Shown piece after piece: positions 49,718 to 57,614 of a DNA stretch of 64,000 nucleotides. The first letter of the stretch is position 1. Each line of letters starts with the position of its first letter. Position numbers and translations under genes: made by a program. Source of the stretch: Acidimicrobiia bacterium. GTDB taxonomy: Bacteria; Actinomycetota; Acidimicrobiia; Acidimicrobiales; Bin134. Below the pieces are notes generated by a model that saw only the letters and a list, made by a program, of their open reading frames with translations, searched no databases and had not been told where the DNA came from. The DNA is taken from positions 1 through 64,000 of the forward strand of contig JAJEGM010000022.1 in assembly GCA_022819825.1 (NCBI GenBank), in the 5' to 3' direction.

Positions 49718-50539
49718 CTAGAACTCAACCACCGTGAGGTCGTCGCCCACGATTATCTCACCCTCGAAGTGCTCGGCGGCCAGCGCCCGCCACTCATCCT
49801 CTTGGCCCGCGGGCAGCGACGGGATGTAGTGGGTCAGCACCAACCGGGCCACCCCGGCCCGCGCCGCGGTCCGCGCCGCGTCCTGCACCGTTGAGTGGTA
49901 GTCCAAGATGTCGAGGAACCGCTCGGAGGGAACGAGCCGCACTAAGTCGTCGCGCATCACGGTCTGCACATAAGCGTCGGCCCCATCGCACAGCTGGTCG
50001 AGCTCGTCGCAGGGAACTCCGTCGCCGCCCAGCACTGCCACAACGCCCTCATGCTCCACCCGGAATGCCACTGACGGCTCCACCGGTGCATGGTTGGTCC
50101 GCCCCACTATGACCGCGGCTTCGCCCACCTCAAAATGGTCTCCCGCCAACACCTCTTCCACCTCCACAATGGGTTCCCAGGTGAGATCGTCGTGGTGGGC
50201 CAGGCGGAAGCTGATGTCGGGGCCGAGCATGGCCAACAGGCCGTCTGCCATCTCCTTGGTGCGGACCGGGCCGTACACTTTCAGCGGCGTGGGCTCGCTG
50301 CTCATCGTCCAGTGCATCGAGACCACGTCGTTGAGCGAGCAGATGTGGTCGGAGTGCAGGTGGGTGAGCAGAACGGCATCCAGCCCCAGCGGCAGCACCC
50401 CGGCCGCCACCAGCCGCATCAGCGCCCCCCGCCCCGCGTCCACCATCAGCGTCGTGGTGCCGGCCTCAACCAGCGTTGCCGGCCCGGCCCGGTTTGGATC
50501 GGGCAGCGGCGTTCCCGTACCGCAAAGTGTCACCTTCAT
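49718..50539 (-). CDS. MBL-fold metallohydrolase (ribonuclease Z-like)
   Basis: A 273-residue metallo-beta-lactamase-fold protein. The zinc motif HLHSDHI, the N-terminal TLCGTGTPLPDPNRAGPATLVE, and a late LVLTHYIPS fit the RNase Z/arylsulfatase-like branch. RNase Z trims tRNA 3' ends, but the lack of an extended exosite arm makes a small-molecule hydrolase equally likely. The ATG at 50539 begins directly at the first strand; an upstream start would add 30 unlikely residues. Confidence 0.8.
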   Translation of the reverse strand: MKVTLCGTGTPLPDPNRAGPATLVEAGTTTLMVDAGRGALMRLVAAGVLPLGLDAVLLTHLHSDHICSLNDVVSMHWTMSSEPTPLKVYGPVRTKEMADGLLAMLGPDISFRLAHHDDLTWEPIVEVEEVLAGDHFEVGEAAVIVGRTNHAPVEPSVAFRVEHEGVVAVLGGDGVPCDELDQLCDGADAYVQTVMRDDLVRLVPSERFLDILDYHSTVQDAARTAARAGVARLVLTHYIPSLPAGQEDEWRALAAEHFEGEIIVGDDLTVVEF

Positions 50540-50745
50540 AGCTTGAGCCGATCCTAGGCCAAAGACTCCGCATTCTGCCCCCACCCGGTAGCCAAACCCG
50601 AGCCACACCCGCACAATACCCGCCGACACCGAACACCCCCGAGGCCCTGGGCGCTCTCTCGGCCGCTGTGGCGGCTATGGCGGCGCTGTGGGCGCTGCGG
50701 GGTAGCTTGGCCTCATGGCAAAACTCACCTCCCTGCCCGCAGCCG

Positions 50746-51086
50746 CTACGGCTCAGGGGAATCGAGCCGAACGCCGCCGCTGCTCTCGGGGTTCTTTTTG
50801 CTCAAGTACCGCGTCGCCTGGAAACAGGCGACCGCAACGAGCAAGCCGGCCGCTCCCCAAACGGTCACGCCCCTGGTCAAAAGCCAAGCTGGGCTCACAA
50901 GAATCCACAAAATCAGCCCGTACAGCGTGATGTCGGATTTCAGGACTCGGAGCGTTCTGGTTTCGCGCTCTGCGGGGGCGTCGCCCGAGCTGCGGCCTCG
51001 TCGTGTCGCCGCTCCCTCTCCAGGTATTCCCGAGCTGGCCCCAAAGCAGTACCGTCGGGGCGCTGCGGAGGGGTTTGACCGCTCAC
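50746..51086 (-). pseudogene. Frameshifted small two-helix membrane protein
   Basis: From a GTG at 51086 the frame encodes a charged helical lead (REYLERERRHDEAAARA) but stops at 50940. In a second frame the sequence continues as a convincing membrane protein (SDITLYGLILWILVSPAW, then GAAGLLVAVACFQATRYLS) to a stop at 50746. The second frame has no usable start codon upstream, and a CCCCC run lies between the two parts. One frameshift therefore separates the halves. It may be a true mutation or a sequence error. Its size and topology recall the three small membrane proteins across the divergent region. Confidence 0.5.
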
Positions 51087-51147
51087 GCCCCCCAGCTTAG
51101 GCGCGCTGTGGTGGTGGGCTTCCCGGCCCGGCTTGCTAGCTTGTGAT

Positions 51148-53352
51148 GTGAACAAAAGCCGGTTTTTGGCGGTATTTCTGGTTCTGGGGGTGGTGGCCTC
51201 GGCGGCCGTGGTGACCGGTGGCTCAGCGGCCGCCCAGTCTATGGGCGACGTGGCGGCCTACGACAGGCTGATCGCTGACCAAGAGGCCCTCTTGAACGTG
51301 TACCGCTGCCGGTTCGGCGTCGATACCCACGCCGTCCCCGGAGGCTGCGCCGACGGCGCACCCGCACAGCCCGCCGCCCCGCCAGGCGACTTCCAAAGCA
51401 CCCCCACCGCCCAAGACATCGAAGCCCGCGACCAGCTCATCGCCGCCCAAGAGAACCTGTTGAACGCCTACCGCTGCCAACACGACATCGACACTCACAT
51501 CGTCCCCGGAGGCTGCGCCGACGGCGCTTCCGCCCAAACCGGCGACACCGCCGGCCGCTACACCGCCATCTCAGCCGGCCAGAGCCATTCGTGCGCCATC
51601 GACACCGCGGGTGCCATCAAGTGCTGGGGCTTGAACGCCGCTGGCCAGGCCGATGCGCCGGAAGGGGGCGGCTACACCGCCATCTCCGCCGGCTGGGACC
51701 ATTCGTGCGCCATCGACACCGCGGGAGCCATCGACTGCTGGGGCGCCAACGGGGCTGGCCAGGCCGATGCGCCGAAGGGGGGCGGCTACACCGCCATCTC
51801 CGCTGGCCCTGGCTCGTTTTCGTGCGCCATCGACACCGCGGGAGCCATCGACTGCTGGGGCTGGAACGGGGCTGGCCAAACTGATGCGCCGAAAGGGGGC
51901 GGCTACACCGCCATCTCAGCCGGTCTCAATCACTCGTGCGCCATCGCAACCGACCAGACCATCGCCTGCTGGGGCGTCAACGCGGCTGGCCAAACCGATG
52001 CGCCGAAAGGGGGCGGCTACACCGCCATCGCCGTCGGCTGGGACCATTCGTGCGCCATCGCCGCCGACCAGACCATCGCCTGCTGGGGCGCAAGCGGCCT
52101 CGGCCTAACCGATGCGCCGGAGGGCCGCTACACCGCCATCTCAGCTGGCTCTGGCTTGTTTTTGTGCGCCATCGACACCGCGGGCGCCATCAAGTGCTGG
52201 GGCGCAAACGAAGACGGCCAAACCGATGGGCCGCAAGCACCAGCGGCAATCACGCCGGCTAGCGGCGCTGTTCTCATAGAGGTTCCCGCCGACGCCCCGG
52301 AGGGAAGGTGCGCTGAGCAAGCCTCGCGGGGCGGCTACGCCTGGGAGAATTGCGCTTGGGAGCCGTACCGGGATAACCCAGAGCACAACCGGGCATTGTC
52401 CGACGCCGACGCCGATGCTTTGATCGGGGTGATTTGGGAGGAAGTCGAAGTGGAGGGCAAACCGGCCGACCCGCCGACAAGCGCCCTGGTTCCGACGAAC
52501 GCCGCCACCGCCTGCGCTCTCGGCGGCGTTGTCTTGGGCTGCTACGACTTCGAGGCCCACCACATCACCCGCTCAGACGCTTTCACCGAGACGCTGTTGC
52601 ACGAGGTGGCCCACGCCTTGATGAGAGACCACCCCTCAGTAGCAGAGTGCGACCAGGCCACCTTCGACAGCGAGCTTCAAGGGTGCTTCCACAACGACGT
52701 TTTCCGCTGCGTGGCCGACCACCTTTTCACCGAGTATGCGGGCATCCCCACAGCGGGAGTTTGCGGCACGTCGGAAAGCTCAGACGATCCGGCCTGCCTG
52801 CCGTTCCTTGAATTTGAGGGCCTCGTTACCTCGTGCTTGGTGGAAGGCACGTCTTGGGTCCGGCTCGAAAGCCTCAATCCGGGGTTTCTGTATGTCCACA
52901 GCTTCCTCCTCTCAGAGAGCAACACTTTCGACCACCCCTACGACGACGACACCCCGACGCTCAATATCCTTTGCGAGGACGGTTCGCTCAGCGTTTTCGT
53001 TGACTTCGACGGCCAACGCATAAGCGGCCAACAAGCGCTCAGCGGCAAAATCCCCGTCTACTACGAACGCGACGGCTCGCCCCCGCACCCGCTGGAAAAC
53101 GTGCTGTGGGAGGAATCCGAAAACAACGAACACGCACTCGCCCCCAACCCCATAGAGTTCGCCGATTGGCTGACCGCAACCCAAGAACTCACCTTCACAG
53201 CGTGGAACCACGATGAGTCTCTGATCGGCACAATCGTTTTCGACACCACCGGCGCAGCCAGAGAAATCAACCGGGTTCTAAGCGCCTGCGGAATGAGCTT
53301 CTATCGGCCGCCCAACCCGACCCCCGCAGCGCTGGCGGCCCCTGGGCGATAA
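51148..53352 (+). CDS. Secreted RCC1-repeat protein with HExxH (zincin-type) domain
   Basis: A 734-residue protein. A signal peptide (about residues 1-31, hydrophobic FLAVFLVLGVVASAAVV) precedes two related ~32-residue units, each with an LIAxQExLLNxYRC and VPGGCADGA core. Six RCC1-like repeats of 37-39 residues follow (pattern YTAISAG..HSCAIDTAGAI.CWG.N..GQ.DAP; DNA 51559-52236). Then comes a domain with HEVAH at about residues 485-489, a zinc-protease signature, and a ~200-residue cysteine-containing C-terminal region. The RCC1 part is probably a beta-propeller for binding. The peptidase role is inferred from HEVAH alone. The GTG at 51148 is preferred over a TTG five codons upstream. A small membrane protein gene starts 8 bases after the stop. 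Confidence 0.8.
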   Translation: MNKSRFLAVFLVLGVVASAAVVTGGSAAAQSMGDVAAYDRLIADQEALLNVYRCRFGVDTHAVPGGCADGAPAQPAAPPGDFQSTPTAQDIEARDQLIAAQENLLNAYRCQHDIDTHIVPGGCADGASAQTGDTAGRYTAISAGQSHSCAIDTAGAIKCWGLNAAGQADAPEGGGYTAISAGWDHSCAIDTAGAIDCWGANGAGQADAPKGGGYTAISAGPGSFSCAIDTAGAIDCWGWNGAGQTDAPKGGGYTAISAGLNHSCAIATDQTIACWGVNAAGQTDAPKGGGYTAIAVGWDHSCAIAADQTIACWGASGLGLTDAPEGRYTAISAGSGLFLCAIDTAGAIKCWGANEDGQTDGPQAPAAITPASGAVLIEVPADAPEGRCAEQASRGGYAWENCAWEPYRDNPEHNRALSDADADALIGVIWEEVEVEGKPADPPTSALVPTNAATACALGGVVLGCYDFEAHHITRSDAFTETLLHEVAHALMRDHPSVAECDQATFDSELQGCFHNDVFRCVADHLFTEYAGIPTAGVCGTSESSDDPACLPFLEFEGLVTSCLVEGTSWVRLESLNPGFLYVHSFLLSESNTFDHPYDDDTPTLNILCEDGSLSVFVDFDGQRISGQQALSGKIPVYYERDGSPPHPLENVLWEESENNEHALAPNPIEFADWLTATQELTFTAWNHDESLIGTIVFDTTGAAREINRVLSACGMSFYRPPNPTPAALAAPGR
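51559..52236 (+). repeat. Six tandem RCC1-type repeats (coding)
   Basis: Repeats begin at about 51559, 51673, 51787, 51904, 52018 and 52129, spaced 111-117 bases. Units 1-3 and 6 share CAIDTAGAI, while units 4 and 5 have CAIATDQTI or CAIAADQTI, showing two subtypes. High nucleotide similarity between neighbouring units suggests recent amplification or gene conversion. Confidence 0.9.
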
Positions 53353-53359
53353 TGGGGCT

Positions 53360-53620
53360 GTGGGGGTCTTACGAGAGAACTACAAAAAGATGCCCTGGTA
53401 TGGATACCCGCCCATCGTCTGCGGGGCGATGACCGGCGAAATCAGAGATGGGCTAGCCGGTCTGGGCCTCTCCCCCCTCTACCTGGTGCTCTGCACTTTC
53501 AGCATCGTGATTTTTGGCTCCTATCTGGTTTTCCGCGCCGGGAAATGGTTGAGCCATCGCTTCCGCGCGCTCGAAAGCGACCGCGAAGACATCGACATTT
53601 TCGGCCGCCCCGACCCCTAG
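53360..53620 (+). CDS. Small single-pass membrane protein, unknown
   Basis: An 86-residue protein, not recognised. After a short polar lead with MPWYGYPPIVCG, one clear membrane helix (LYLVLCTFSIVIFGSYLVF) precedes a basic stretch (KWLSHRFRALE) and an acidic tail (DREDIDIF). The basic residues suggest the C-terminus is cytoplasmic. A GTG start lies 8 bases after the RCC1-peptidase stop, so co-expression is likely. Confidence 0.6.
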   Translation: MGVLRENYKKMPWYGYPPIVCGAMTGEIRDGLAGLGLSPLYLVLCTFSIVIFGSYLVFRAGKWLSHRFRALESDREDIDIFGRPDP

Positions 53621-53664
53621 GCCAGCCAGCGGCCCCGGCCCGCCCGCTCCCCTACAGTGGGGGG

Positions 53665-54006
53665 ATGGCCCGAAGCGTTGTGAACCGCGCAGCCAAGCTG
53701 GCAGAAGTGGTGATAGGAGAGAGCAGCCCTGAAATCTCAAGCCCAGGCGCTCGAGCTTGGGAGCGCTGGTGGGGCCACCAGATCGCCTTTTTGGCACTCC
53801 TTCTCGTTATCTCCGCTTCCATGCCCTGGTTCGCAGACCGGCTCGATTCTGCGGGGCTGCCTTTTCCCGCCAGCTTGGTGGCCGGTGTCGTCGCGGCTGT
53901 GGTGGCGGGGGGGCTGGCCCGCCATGCGGTCGCTGTGTGTGAAGACGCTGCTAGCCGATGGATCAAACAGCGATGGCCGCGCCAGACCGCCGGGAGCCGC
54001 CAGTGA
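53665..54006 (+). CDS. Small two-helix membrane protein, unknown
   Basis: A 113-residue protein, not recognised. Two hydrophobic segments (IAFLALLLVISASMPWF and FPASLVAGVVAAVVAGGLA) follow an amphipathic lead with a tryptophan-rich ARAWERWWGHQ. A GGGGGG stretch immediately upstream could serve as ribosome site for the ATG at 53665. The stop overlaps the next gene's GTG (GTGA), indicating coupling. Confidence 0.6.
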   Translation: MARSVVNRAAKLAEVVIGESSPEISSPGARAWERWWGHQIAFLALLLVISASMPWFADRLDSAGLPFPASLVAGVVAAVVAGGLARHAVAVCEDAASRWIKQRWPRQTAGSRQ

Positions 54007-54260
54007 GCTACCCGCAGCTGGCCATCGAGCACTTGCCGCCCTACCCGAAACGCCTGGAAATCATCATCACCTTGCAAATGGTGGGCTGCGGAATGGTGGT
54101 AACCGAATGGCTCGGCCCCTATTGGGTGTGGCTCCCCTTCGCAGGGGTTGTCCTGGTAACCACGCTCGGCCTGTATGACTGGCGACCTCCCTTGAGACCC
54201 GCCCCAATCGGCAGCGGTGTATATTGGGCGGTATATCCAGCAGGGGACTCAGCTTTATGA
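54003..54260 (+). CDS. Small two-helix membrane protein, unknown
   Basis: An 85-residue protein, not recognised. It begins SYPQLAIEHLPPYPKR and has two hydrophobic segments (LEIIITLQMVGCGMVV and YWVWLPFAGVVLVTTLGLY). The GTG at 54003 is chosen because it forms the GTGA overlap with the preceding stop; ATGs at 53958 and 53973 would overlap it much more. Its own stop overlaps the PPOX gene's ATG (ATGA). Confidence 0.6.
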   Translation: MSYPQLAIEHLPPYPKRLEIIITLQMVGCGMVVTEWLGPYWVWLPFAGVVLVTTLGLYDWRPPLRPAPIGSGVYWAVYPAGDSAL

Positions 54261-54886
54261 CTGCCATCGAATCCCAACCAGGAGTGTCGGATTATTCGCA
54301 ACTGCGGGATGTCTACTCAGAGCCGCTGCCGCGGGCCTCGCAGAAGGTGCTCGACCATTTGGACGCCCACTGCCGCAGGTTCATCGAGATGTCGCCGTTT
54401 TGTGTCATCAGCTCCACCGGCGCAGACGGCCGAGCCGACGCCTCGCCCCGGGGCGACCCGCCCGGGTTCGTGAAGGTCGTCGACAGGCACACCCTGTTGT
54501 TGCCCGACCGGCCCGGCAACAACCAAGTCGACACCATGCAGAACATCTTGAACCACCCTGTTGTGGGGCTGCTGTTCCTCGTACCCGGCATGAACGAGAC
54601 GCTGCGGGTATGCGGCTCAGCGGAGATCGTCACCGACGAGCAGGTCTTGGCCCCGCTCTCGGTAAGCAGCCGAGCGCCGAAATCGGGGCTCAAAATAACG
54701 GTCAAGGACGCGTTCTTGCACTGCGGGCGAGCGCTGCTCCGCTCCCGGCTATGGGATCCCGAGGTCCAGATCGACCGCTCCAGCTATCCCACCTACGGCC
54801 AAGTGCTGGCCGAGCAGATCGCCGGAGCCGACGCCGAGGCCATCGACCGCGACGAACAAAATGCCAACCGAGAAAAGCTCTACTGA
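54257..54886 (+). CDS. PPOX-class FMN flavoprotein, MSMEG_1061-like
   Basis: A 209-residue protein of the pyridoxamine-5'-phosphate-oxidase-like split-barrel fold, matching the MSMEG_1061 subgroup. Landmarks are FCVISSTGADGRADASPRGDPPGFV, LLLPDRPGNNQVDTMQNIL, and GLLFLVPGMNETLRVCGSA. Members bind FMN or F420 and reduce or detoxify small molecules; the actual substrate is unknown. The ATG overlaps the stop of the upstream membrane-protein gene, so it is translationally coupled to a cassette to which it has no obvious functional tie. Confidence 0.85.
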   Translation: MTAIESQPGVSDYSQLRDVYSEPLPRASQKVLDHLDAHCRRFIEMSPFCVISSTGADGRADASPRGDPPGFVKVVDRHTLLLPDRPGNNQVDTMQNILNHPVVGLLFLVPGMNETLRVCGSAEIVTDEQVLAPLSVSSRAPKSGLKITVKDAFLHCGRALLRSRLWDPEVQIDRSSYPTYGQVLAEQIAGADAEAIDRDEQNANREKLY

Positions 54887-54907
54887 CGGAGCGCCTCGTC
54901 GAATAAA

Positions 54908-55029
54908 TCAGACGAGGCCGCATTGGCGGGCTCGGTTGAGGATGACCTCAAAGAGGCGGGTGGCGGCGGCGACCATCAGGCCCTTGTAGTTGGCCGCGCC
55001 TAGTCCCTGGGTCTCGGCTTCGGCGACGG
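54908..55029 (-). pseudogene. Remnant of CoA-ester lyase C-terminus (partial duplicate)
   Basis: About 116 bases (54914-55029) match 56676-56794 at 109 positions with one 3-base gap. The fragment encodes, in the same orientation, the last ~38 residues of the downstream lyase (AEAETQGLGAANYKGLM to RARQCGLV, then a stop). Nothing upstream in this copy continues the lyase. It is a decayed partial duplicate, and the two copies are direct repeats 1762 bases apart flanking the SDR and cupin genes. Confidence 0.9.
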
Positions 55030-55039
55030 GGCGGATTTG

Positions 55040-55897
55040 TCATTGGGGGAGGCATTGCAGGCCGACGAGTTCTTCGGACACCTGCCAGAGCCGTGTGGCC
55101 GTTTCCCGGTTCTTCGCGGCCGCCGATGGCTTCACTCGGGTTGGGTGGCCGCGCAGTTGACCCCAGCGGTTGGGGCCGTAGTAGCCGCCGGGCTCGGCGT
55201 CGGGGGAGGTGGCCGCGAACAGGGTGGTCAGCGCTCCTTGCGAGACTGGCATGGCGAACAGCGGGTTCCAGACCTTGAGGACTCGGCTGTGGCGCAGGAT
55301 GCCGGTGCGGCTGAAGCCGGGATGCGACGCCACCGACAGCATCTCAATGCCGGCGTCGTCGATGCGCCGTTGCAGCTCGAAGCAGAACAACAGGTTCGCC
55401 AGCTTGCTCTGCGCGTAGGCCGCCGCAGCCCGGTAGGGGCGCGATTCCCACTGGAGGTCGTCGAAGCAGACCTCGCCCATGCGGTGGGCGTGGCTGGACA
55501 CGGTGACCACCCGGCTCTCGGCGGTGGCTCGCAGCAGGCCCATCAGCCGGGCTGTGAGCGCGAAGTGCCCGAGGTGGTTGGTGCCGAACTGAAGCTCGAA
55601 GCCATCCGCAGTGCTCGACGCCGGAGGCACCATGACGCCCGCGTTGTTGACGAGCAGGTCTAGCCGCTCAAAGCGGCCGCAGCACCAGTCCGAGAACTCG
55701 CGCACCGAGTCCAAGTCGCCCAGGTCCAGCCTGGCGACATCCACATCGCCACGACCGCTCTCATCGCCGATGGCCTCGGCGGCAGCGGCACCGCGCCGAA
55801 GGTCGCGACAGGCCACCACTACCAGCGCACCCCGCCGGGCAAGCTGCAACGCCGTCTCGAGGCCCAGGCCCGAGCTCGCGCCGGTCACAACCGCCAC
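55040..55897 (-). CDS. SDR family oxidoreductase (retinol dehydrogenase-like), start disrupted
   Basis: A 285-residue open frame of the classical SDR/retinol-dehydrogenase-like branch. Cofactor loop TGASSGLG, NNAGVM, a serine in VVTVSSHAHRMG, and catalytic YAQSK are intact. The only in-frame start is a GTG at the first beta-strand (VAVVTGASS), which removes the usual lead. The natural ATG (55919, MPGLGG) is one base out of frame because of a G7 run (55902-55908). With six Gs it would read MPGLGGKVAVVTG. This is either a sequence error, a mutation or a slippage-controlled start. Reaction unknown. Confidence 0.8.
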   Translation of the reverse strand: MAVVTGASSGLGLETALQLARRGALVVVACRDLRRGAAAAEAIGDESGRGDVDVARLDLGDLDSVREFSDWCCGRFERLDLLVNNAGVMVPPASSTADGFELQFGTNHLGHFALTARLMGLLRATAESRVVTVSSHAHRMGEVCFDDLQWESRPYRAAAAYAQSKLANLLFCFELQRRIDDAGIEMLSVASHPGFSRTGILRHSRVLKVWNPLFAMPVSQGALTTLFAATSPDAEPGGYYGPNRWGQLRGHPTRVKPSAAAKNRETATRLWQVSEELVGLQCLPQ

Positions 55898-56093
55898 CTT
55901 GCCCCCCCAGCCCAGGCATATCGACCGCCGTCCACCTGCGCCTGCCCAAAACCCCCGACCCCCTGACTCGCCCCCACCCTAGACGACCCTGAAAACCACA
56001 CACCGCGAACCGCCGCCTGCCAAGGGGGCGGCGTGCTCCGGTATGGAACTTCCCAATGATCTATCCTGTTGCTTTGTCCCTACACGGGAGGCG

Positions 56094-56378
56094 ATGTCTG
56101 TCGTGACGACGGAGCGATTCGAAGTGCCGCCAGCAGCGGTTCCGGCCCGGCGCACCCCTAGTTTCACAGCAGAATCCATGCCGCCCGCGCTCGGTCGTTC
56201 CCACCTCACCTCAGTGTGGGCCGAGTTGGTAGTGGAGGAAGGCTCGGTGCAGTTCACCGACGAAACGTCGCGCAACGTAAACGCAACGGCAGGACAGCGC
56301 ACCCCCATACCCCCCGACATCCACCACCACATCGAGCCAGCACAAGACGCGGTGTTCCATATCCAGTTCTACCGCTGA
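56094..56378 (+). CDS. DUF1971/TehB-like cupin protein
   Basis: A 94-residue small cupin. The opening (PPAAVPARRTPSFTAESMPPALGRSH), the central VEEGSVQFT and the late PPDIHHHIEP with FHIQFYR match the DUF1971 family, found alone or beside tellurite-resistance TehB methyltransferases. Three histidines in a row could bind a metal. No tehB is adjacent. The ATG at 56094 has a GGGAGG site; an upstream in-frame ATG adds a cysteine-containing lead without support. Confidence 0.75.
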   Translation: MSVVTTERFEVPPAAVPARRTPSFTAESMPPALGRSHLTSVWAELVVEEGSVQFTDETSRNVNATAGQRTPIPPDIHHHIEPAQDAVFHIQFYR

Positions 56379-56380
56379 AG

Positions 56381-56565
56381 TCACACCCGCACAGTGTCGA
56401 TATCATGCTCCACAAGGCGCTCGACATATCCGTCCAGCTGTGCTCGGGCCCGCGGCCTGAAATAGCCCTTGGTTGCCGTCGATGGCTTCTGGGGATGCGG
56501 TGTAGCCGCGTGCTGCGAATGAGAGATCGCCCACGTTGCGCAGCGTTCGCACGTCGCGCTCTAGG
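56381..56565 (-). pseudogene. Decayed coding remnants upstream of the cupin end
   Basis: In this 290-base gap, two minus-strand frames look protein-like but have no start. One reads RDVRTLRNVGDLSFAARGYT and onward (about 56450-56565), the other RAQLDGYVERLVEHDIDTVRV to a stop at 56381. A frameshift near 56450 would join them. The first part weakly recalls MmgE/PrpD proteins and the second the N-terminal region of glutamine-synthetase-like proteins. I cannot assign the source. It sits between a duplicated lyase tail and the intact lyase, so rearrangement is likely. Confidence 0.35.
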
Positions 56566-56666
56566 TCTAGACAAACACGGCTGATTCAAAATCTAATTTT
56601 GAAACAGCCACAAACCCCGCGGCGAATGCCCACCCGAAGGCGACCTCATCCTGCGAATCGGCCCCG

Positions 56667-57614
56667 TCAGTTGATGAGGCCGCATTGGCGGGCTCGGTTG
56701 AGGGTGACTTCGAAGAGGCGGGTGGTGGCGGCGTCGATCATCAGGCCCTTGTAGTTGGCCGCGCCTAGTCCCTGGGCCTCGGCTTGGGCGACGGCGTCGA
56801 TCACCCCTTGGGCCTCGGCGATCTCCTCCGGGGTTGGGGCGAACACCCGGTTGGCCACCTCGATCTGACTGGGGTGGATGCACCACTTGCCCACGCCGCC
56901 CAGCATCGAGAACGTGGCCGCGCTCTTCTCATAGCCCTCCGGGTTGGCGAAGTTGGCGTACGGCCCGTCGATGGCGTCGATGCCCGCGGCCCGGCAGGCC
57001 ACGACCATGCGGGTGCGGGCGTAGTGCCACACATCGCCGGGATAGCGCAGGGCGGCGTCGCCGTCGGTCACCCCTATGTGGCCAAGTCGCATCCCCTGGC
57101 TGGCCGACAAATCGCCCACCCCCAGCGTGAGAGCCTCCAGGCGAGGGCTGCACCGGGCGATCTCGTCCACCGTCTGAATCGCCTCCACCTCCTCCACCAG
57201 GCACTCGATGCCGATCCGACCCACCTCGAGGCCCAGCTTGAGCTCGAGCTGGGTCAACATGTCGTCCACGAACCACACCTCGCGGGGGCCCTTGATCTTG
57301 GGCACCATGATCACGTCGATGTTGGCTCCGGCGCCGGTGACCACCTCGGCGATGTCGTCGTGGCACCACTGGGTGTGAACGCCGTTGATGCGGTAGGAGC
57401 GGATCTTGGTGCCCCAGTCCAACTCGTTGAGCCCGGCGATGATGTTCTGGCGGGCGTCCACCTTGGCCGACGGGGCCACTGCGTCCTCGAGATCCAAGAA
57501 CACCATGTCCGCATCGCTCTGCGCCGCCTTGGCGATCATCTTCTCGGAGTGCCCCGGAGTGGACAGCTCCGAGCGCCGCACCCGCACCGGCATCTGGCGT
57601 TCATAACTGCTCAT
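56667..57614 (-). CDS. HpcH/HpaI-family CoA-ester lyase (CitE/malyl-CoA lyase-like)
   Basis: A 315-residue TIM-barrel lyase of the CitE-like family, cleaving or forming beta-hydroxyacyl-CoA such as malyl-, methylmalyl- or citramalyl-CoA. Present are RSELSTPG, MVFLDLEDAVAPSAK with metal-near acidic residues, the IGIECLVEEVEA glutamate region, and the GVGKWCIHPSQIEVANRVFAPT motif. The ATG at 57614 overlaps the MaoC stop by 4 bases. The operon order resembles Rv2498c (CitE) with a MaoC and FadE19 in mycobacteria, where citramalyl-CoA is cleaved. The C-terminal 38 codons have a duplicate remnant at 54908-55029. Confidence 0.88.
   Translation of the reverse strand: MSSYERQMPVRVRRSELSTPGHSEKMIAKAAQSDADMVFLDLEDAVAPSAKVDARQNIIAGLNELDWGTKIRSYRINGVHTQWCHDDIAEVVTGAGANIDVIMVPKIKGPREVWFVDDMLTQLELKLGLEVGRIGIECLVEEVEAIQTVDEIARCSPRLEALTLGVGDLSASQGMRLGHIGVTDGDAALRYPGDVWHYARTRMVVACRAAGIDAIDGPYANFANPEGYEKSAATFSMLGGVGKWCIHPSQIEVANRVFAPTPEEIAEAQGVIDAVAQAEAQGLGAANYKGLMIDAATTRLFEVTLNRARQCGLIN

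Noticed and set aside
51559-52236. CRISPR-like regular repeats
   Set aside because: The spacing reflects coding RCC1 units in one frame; there are no conserved short repeats with unique spacers.
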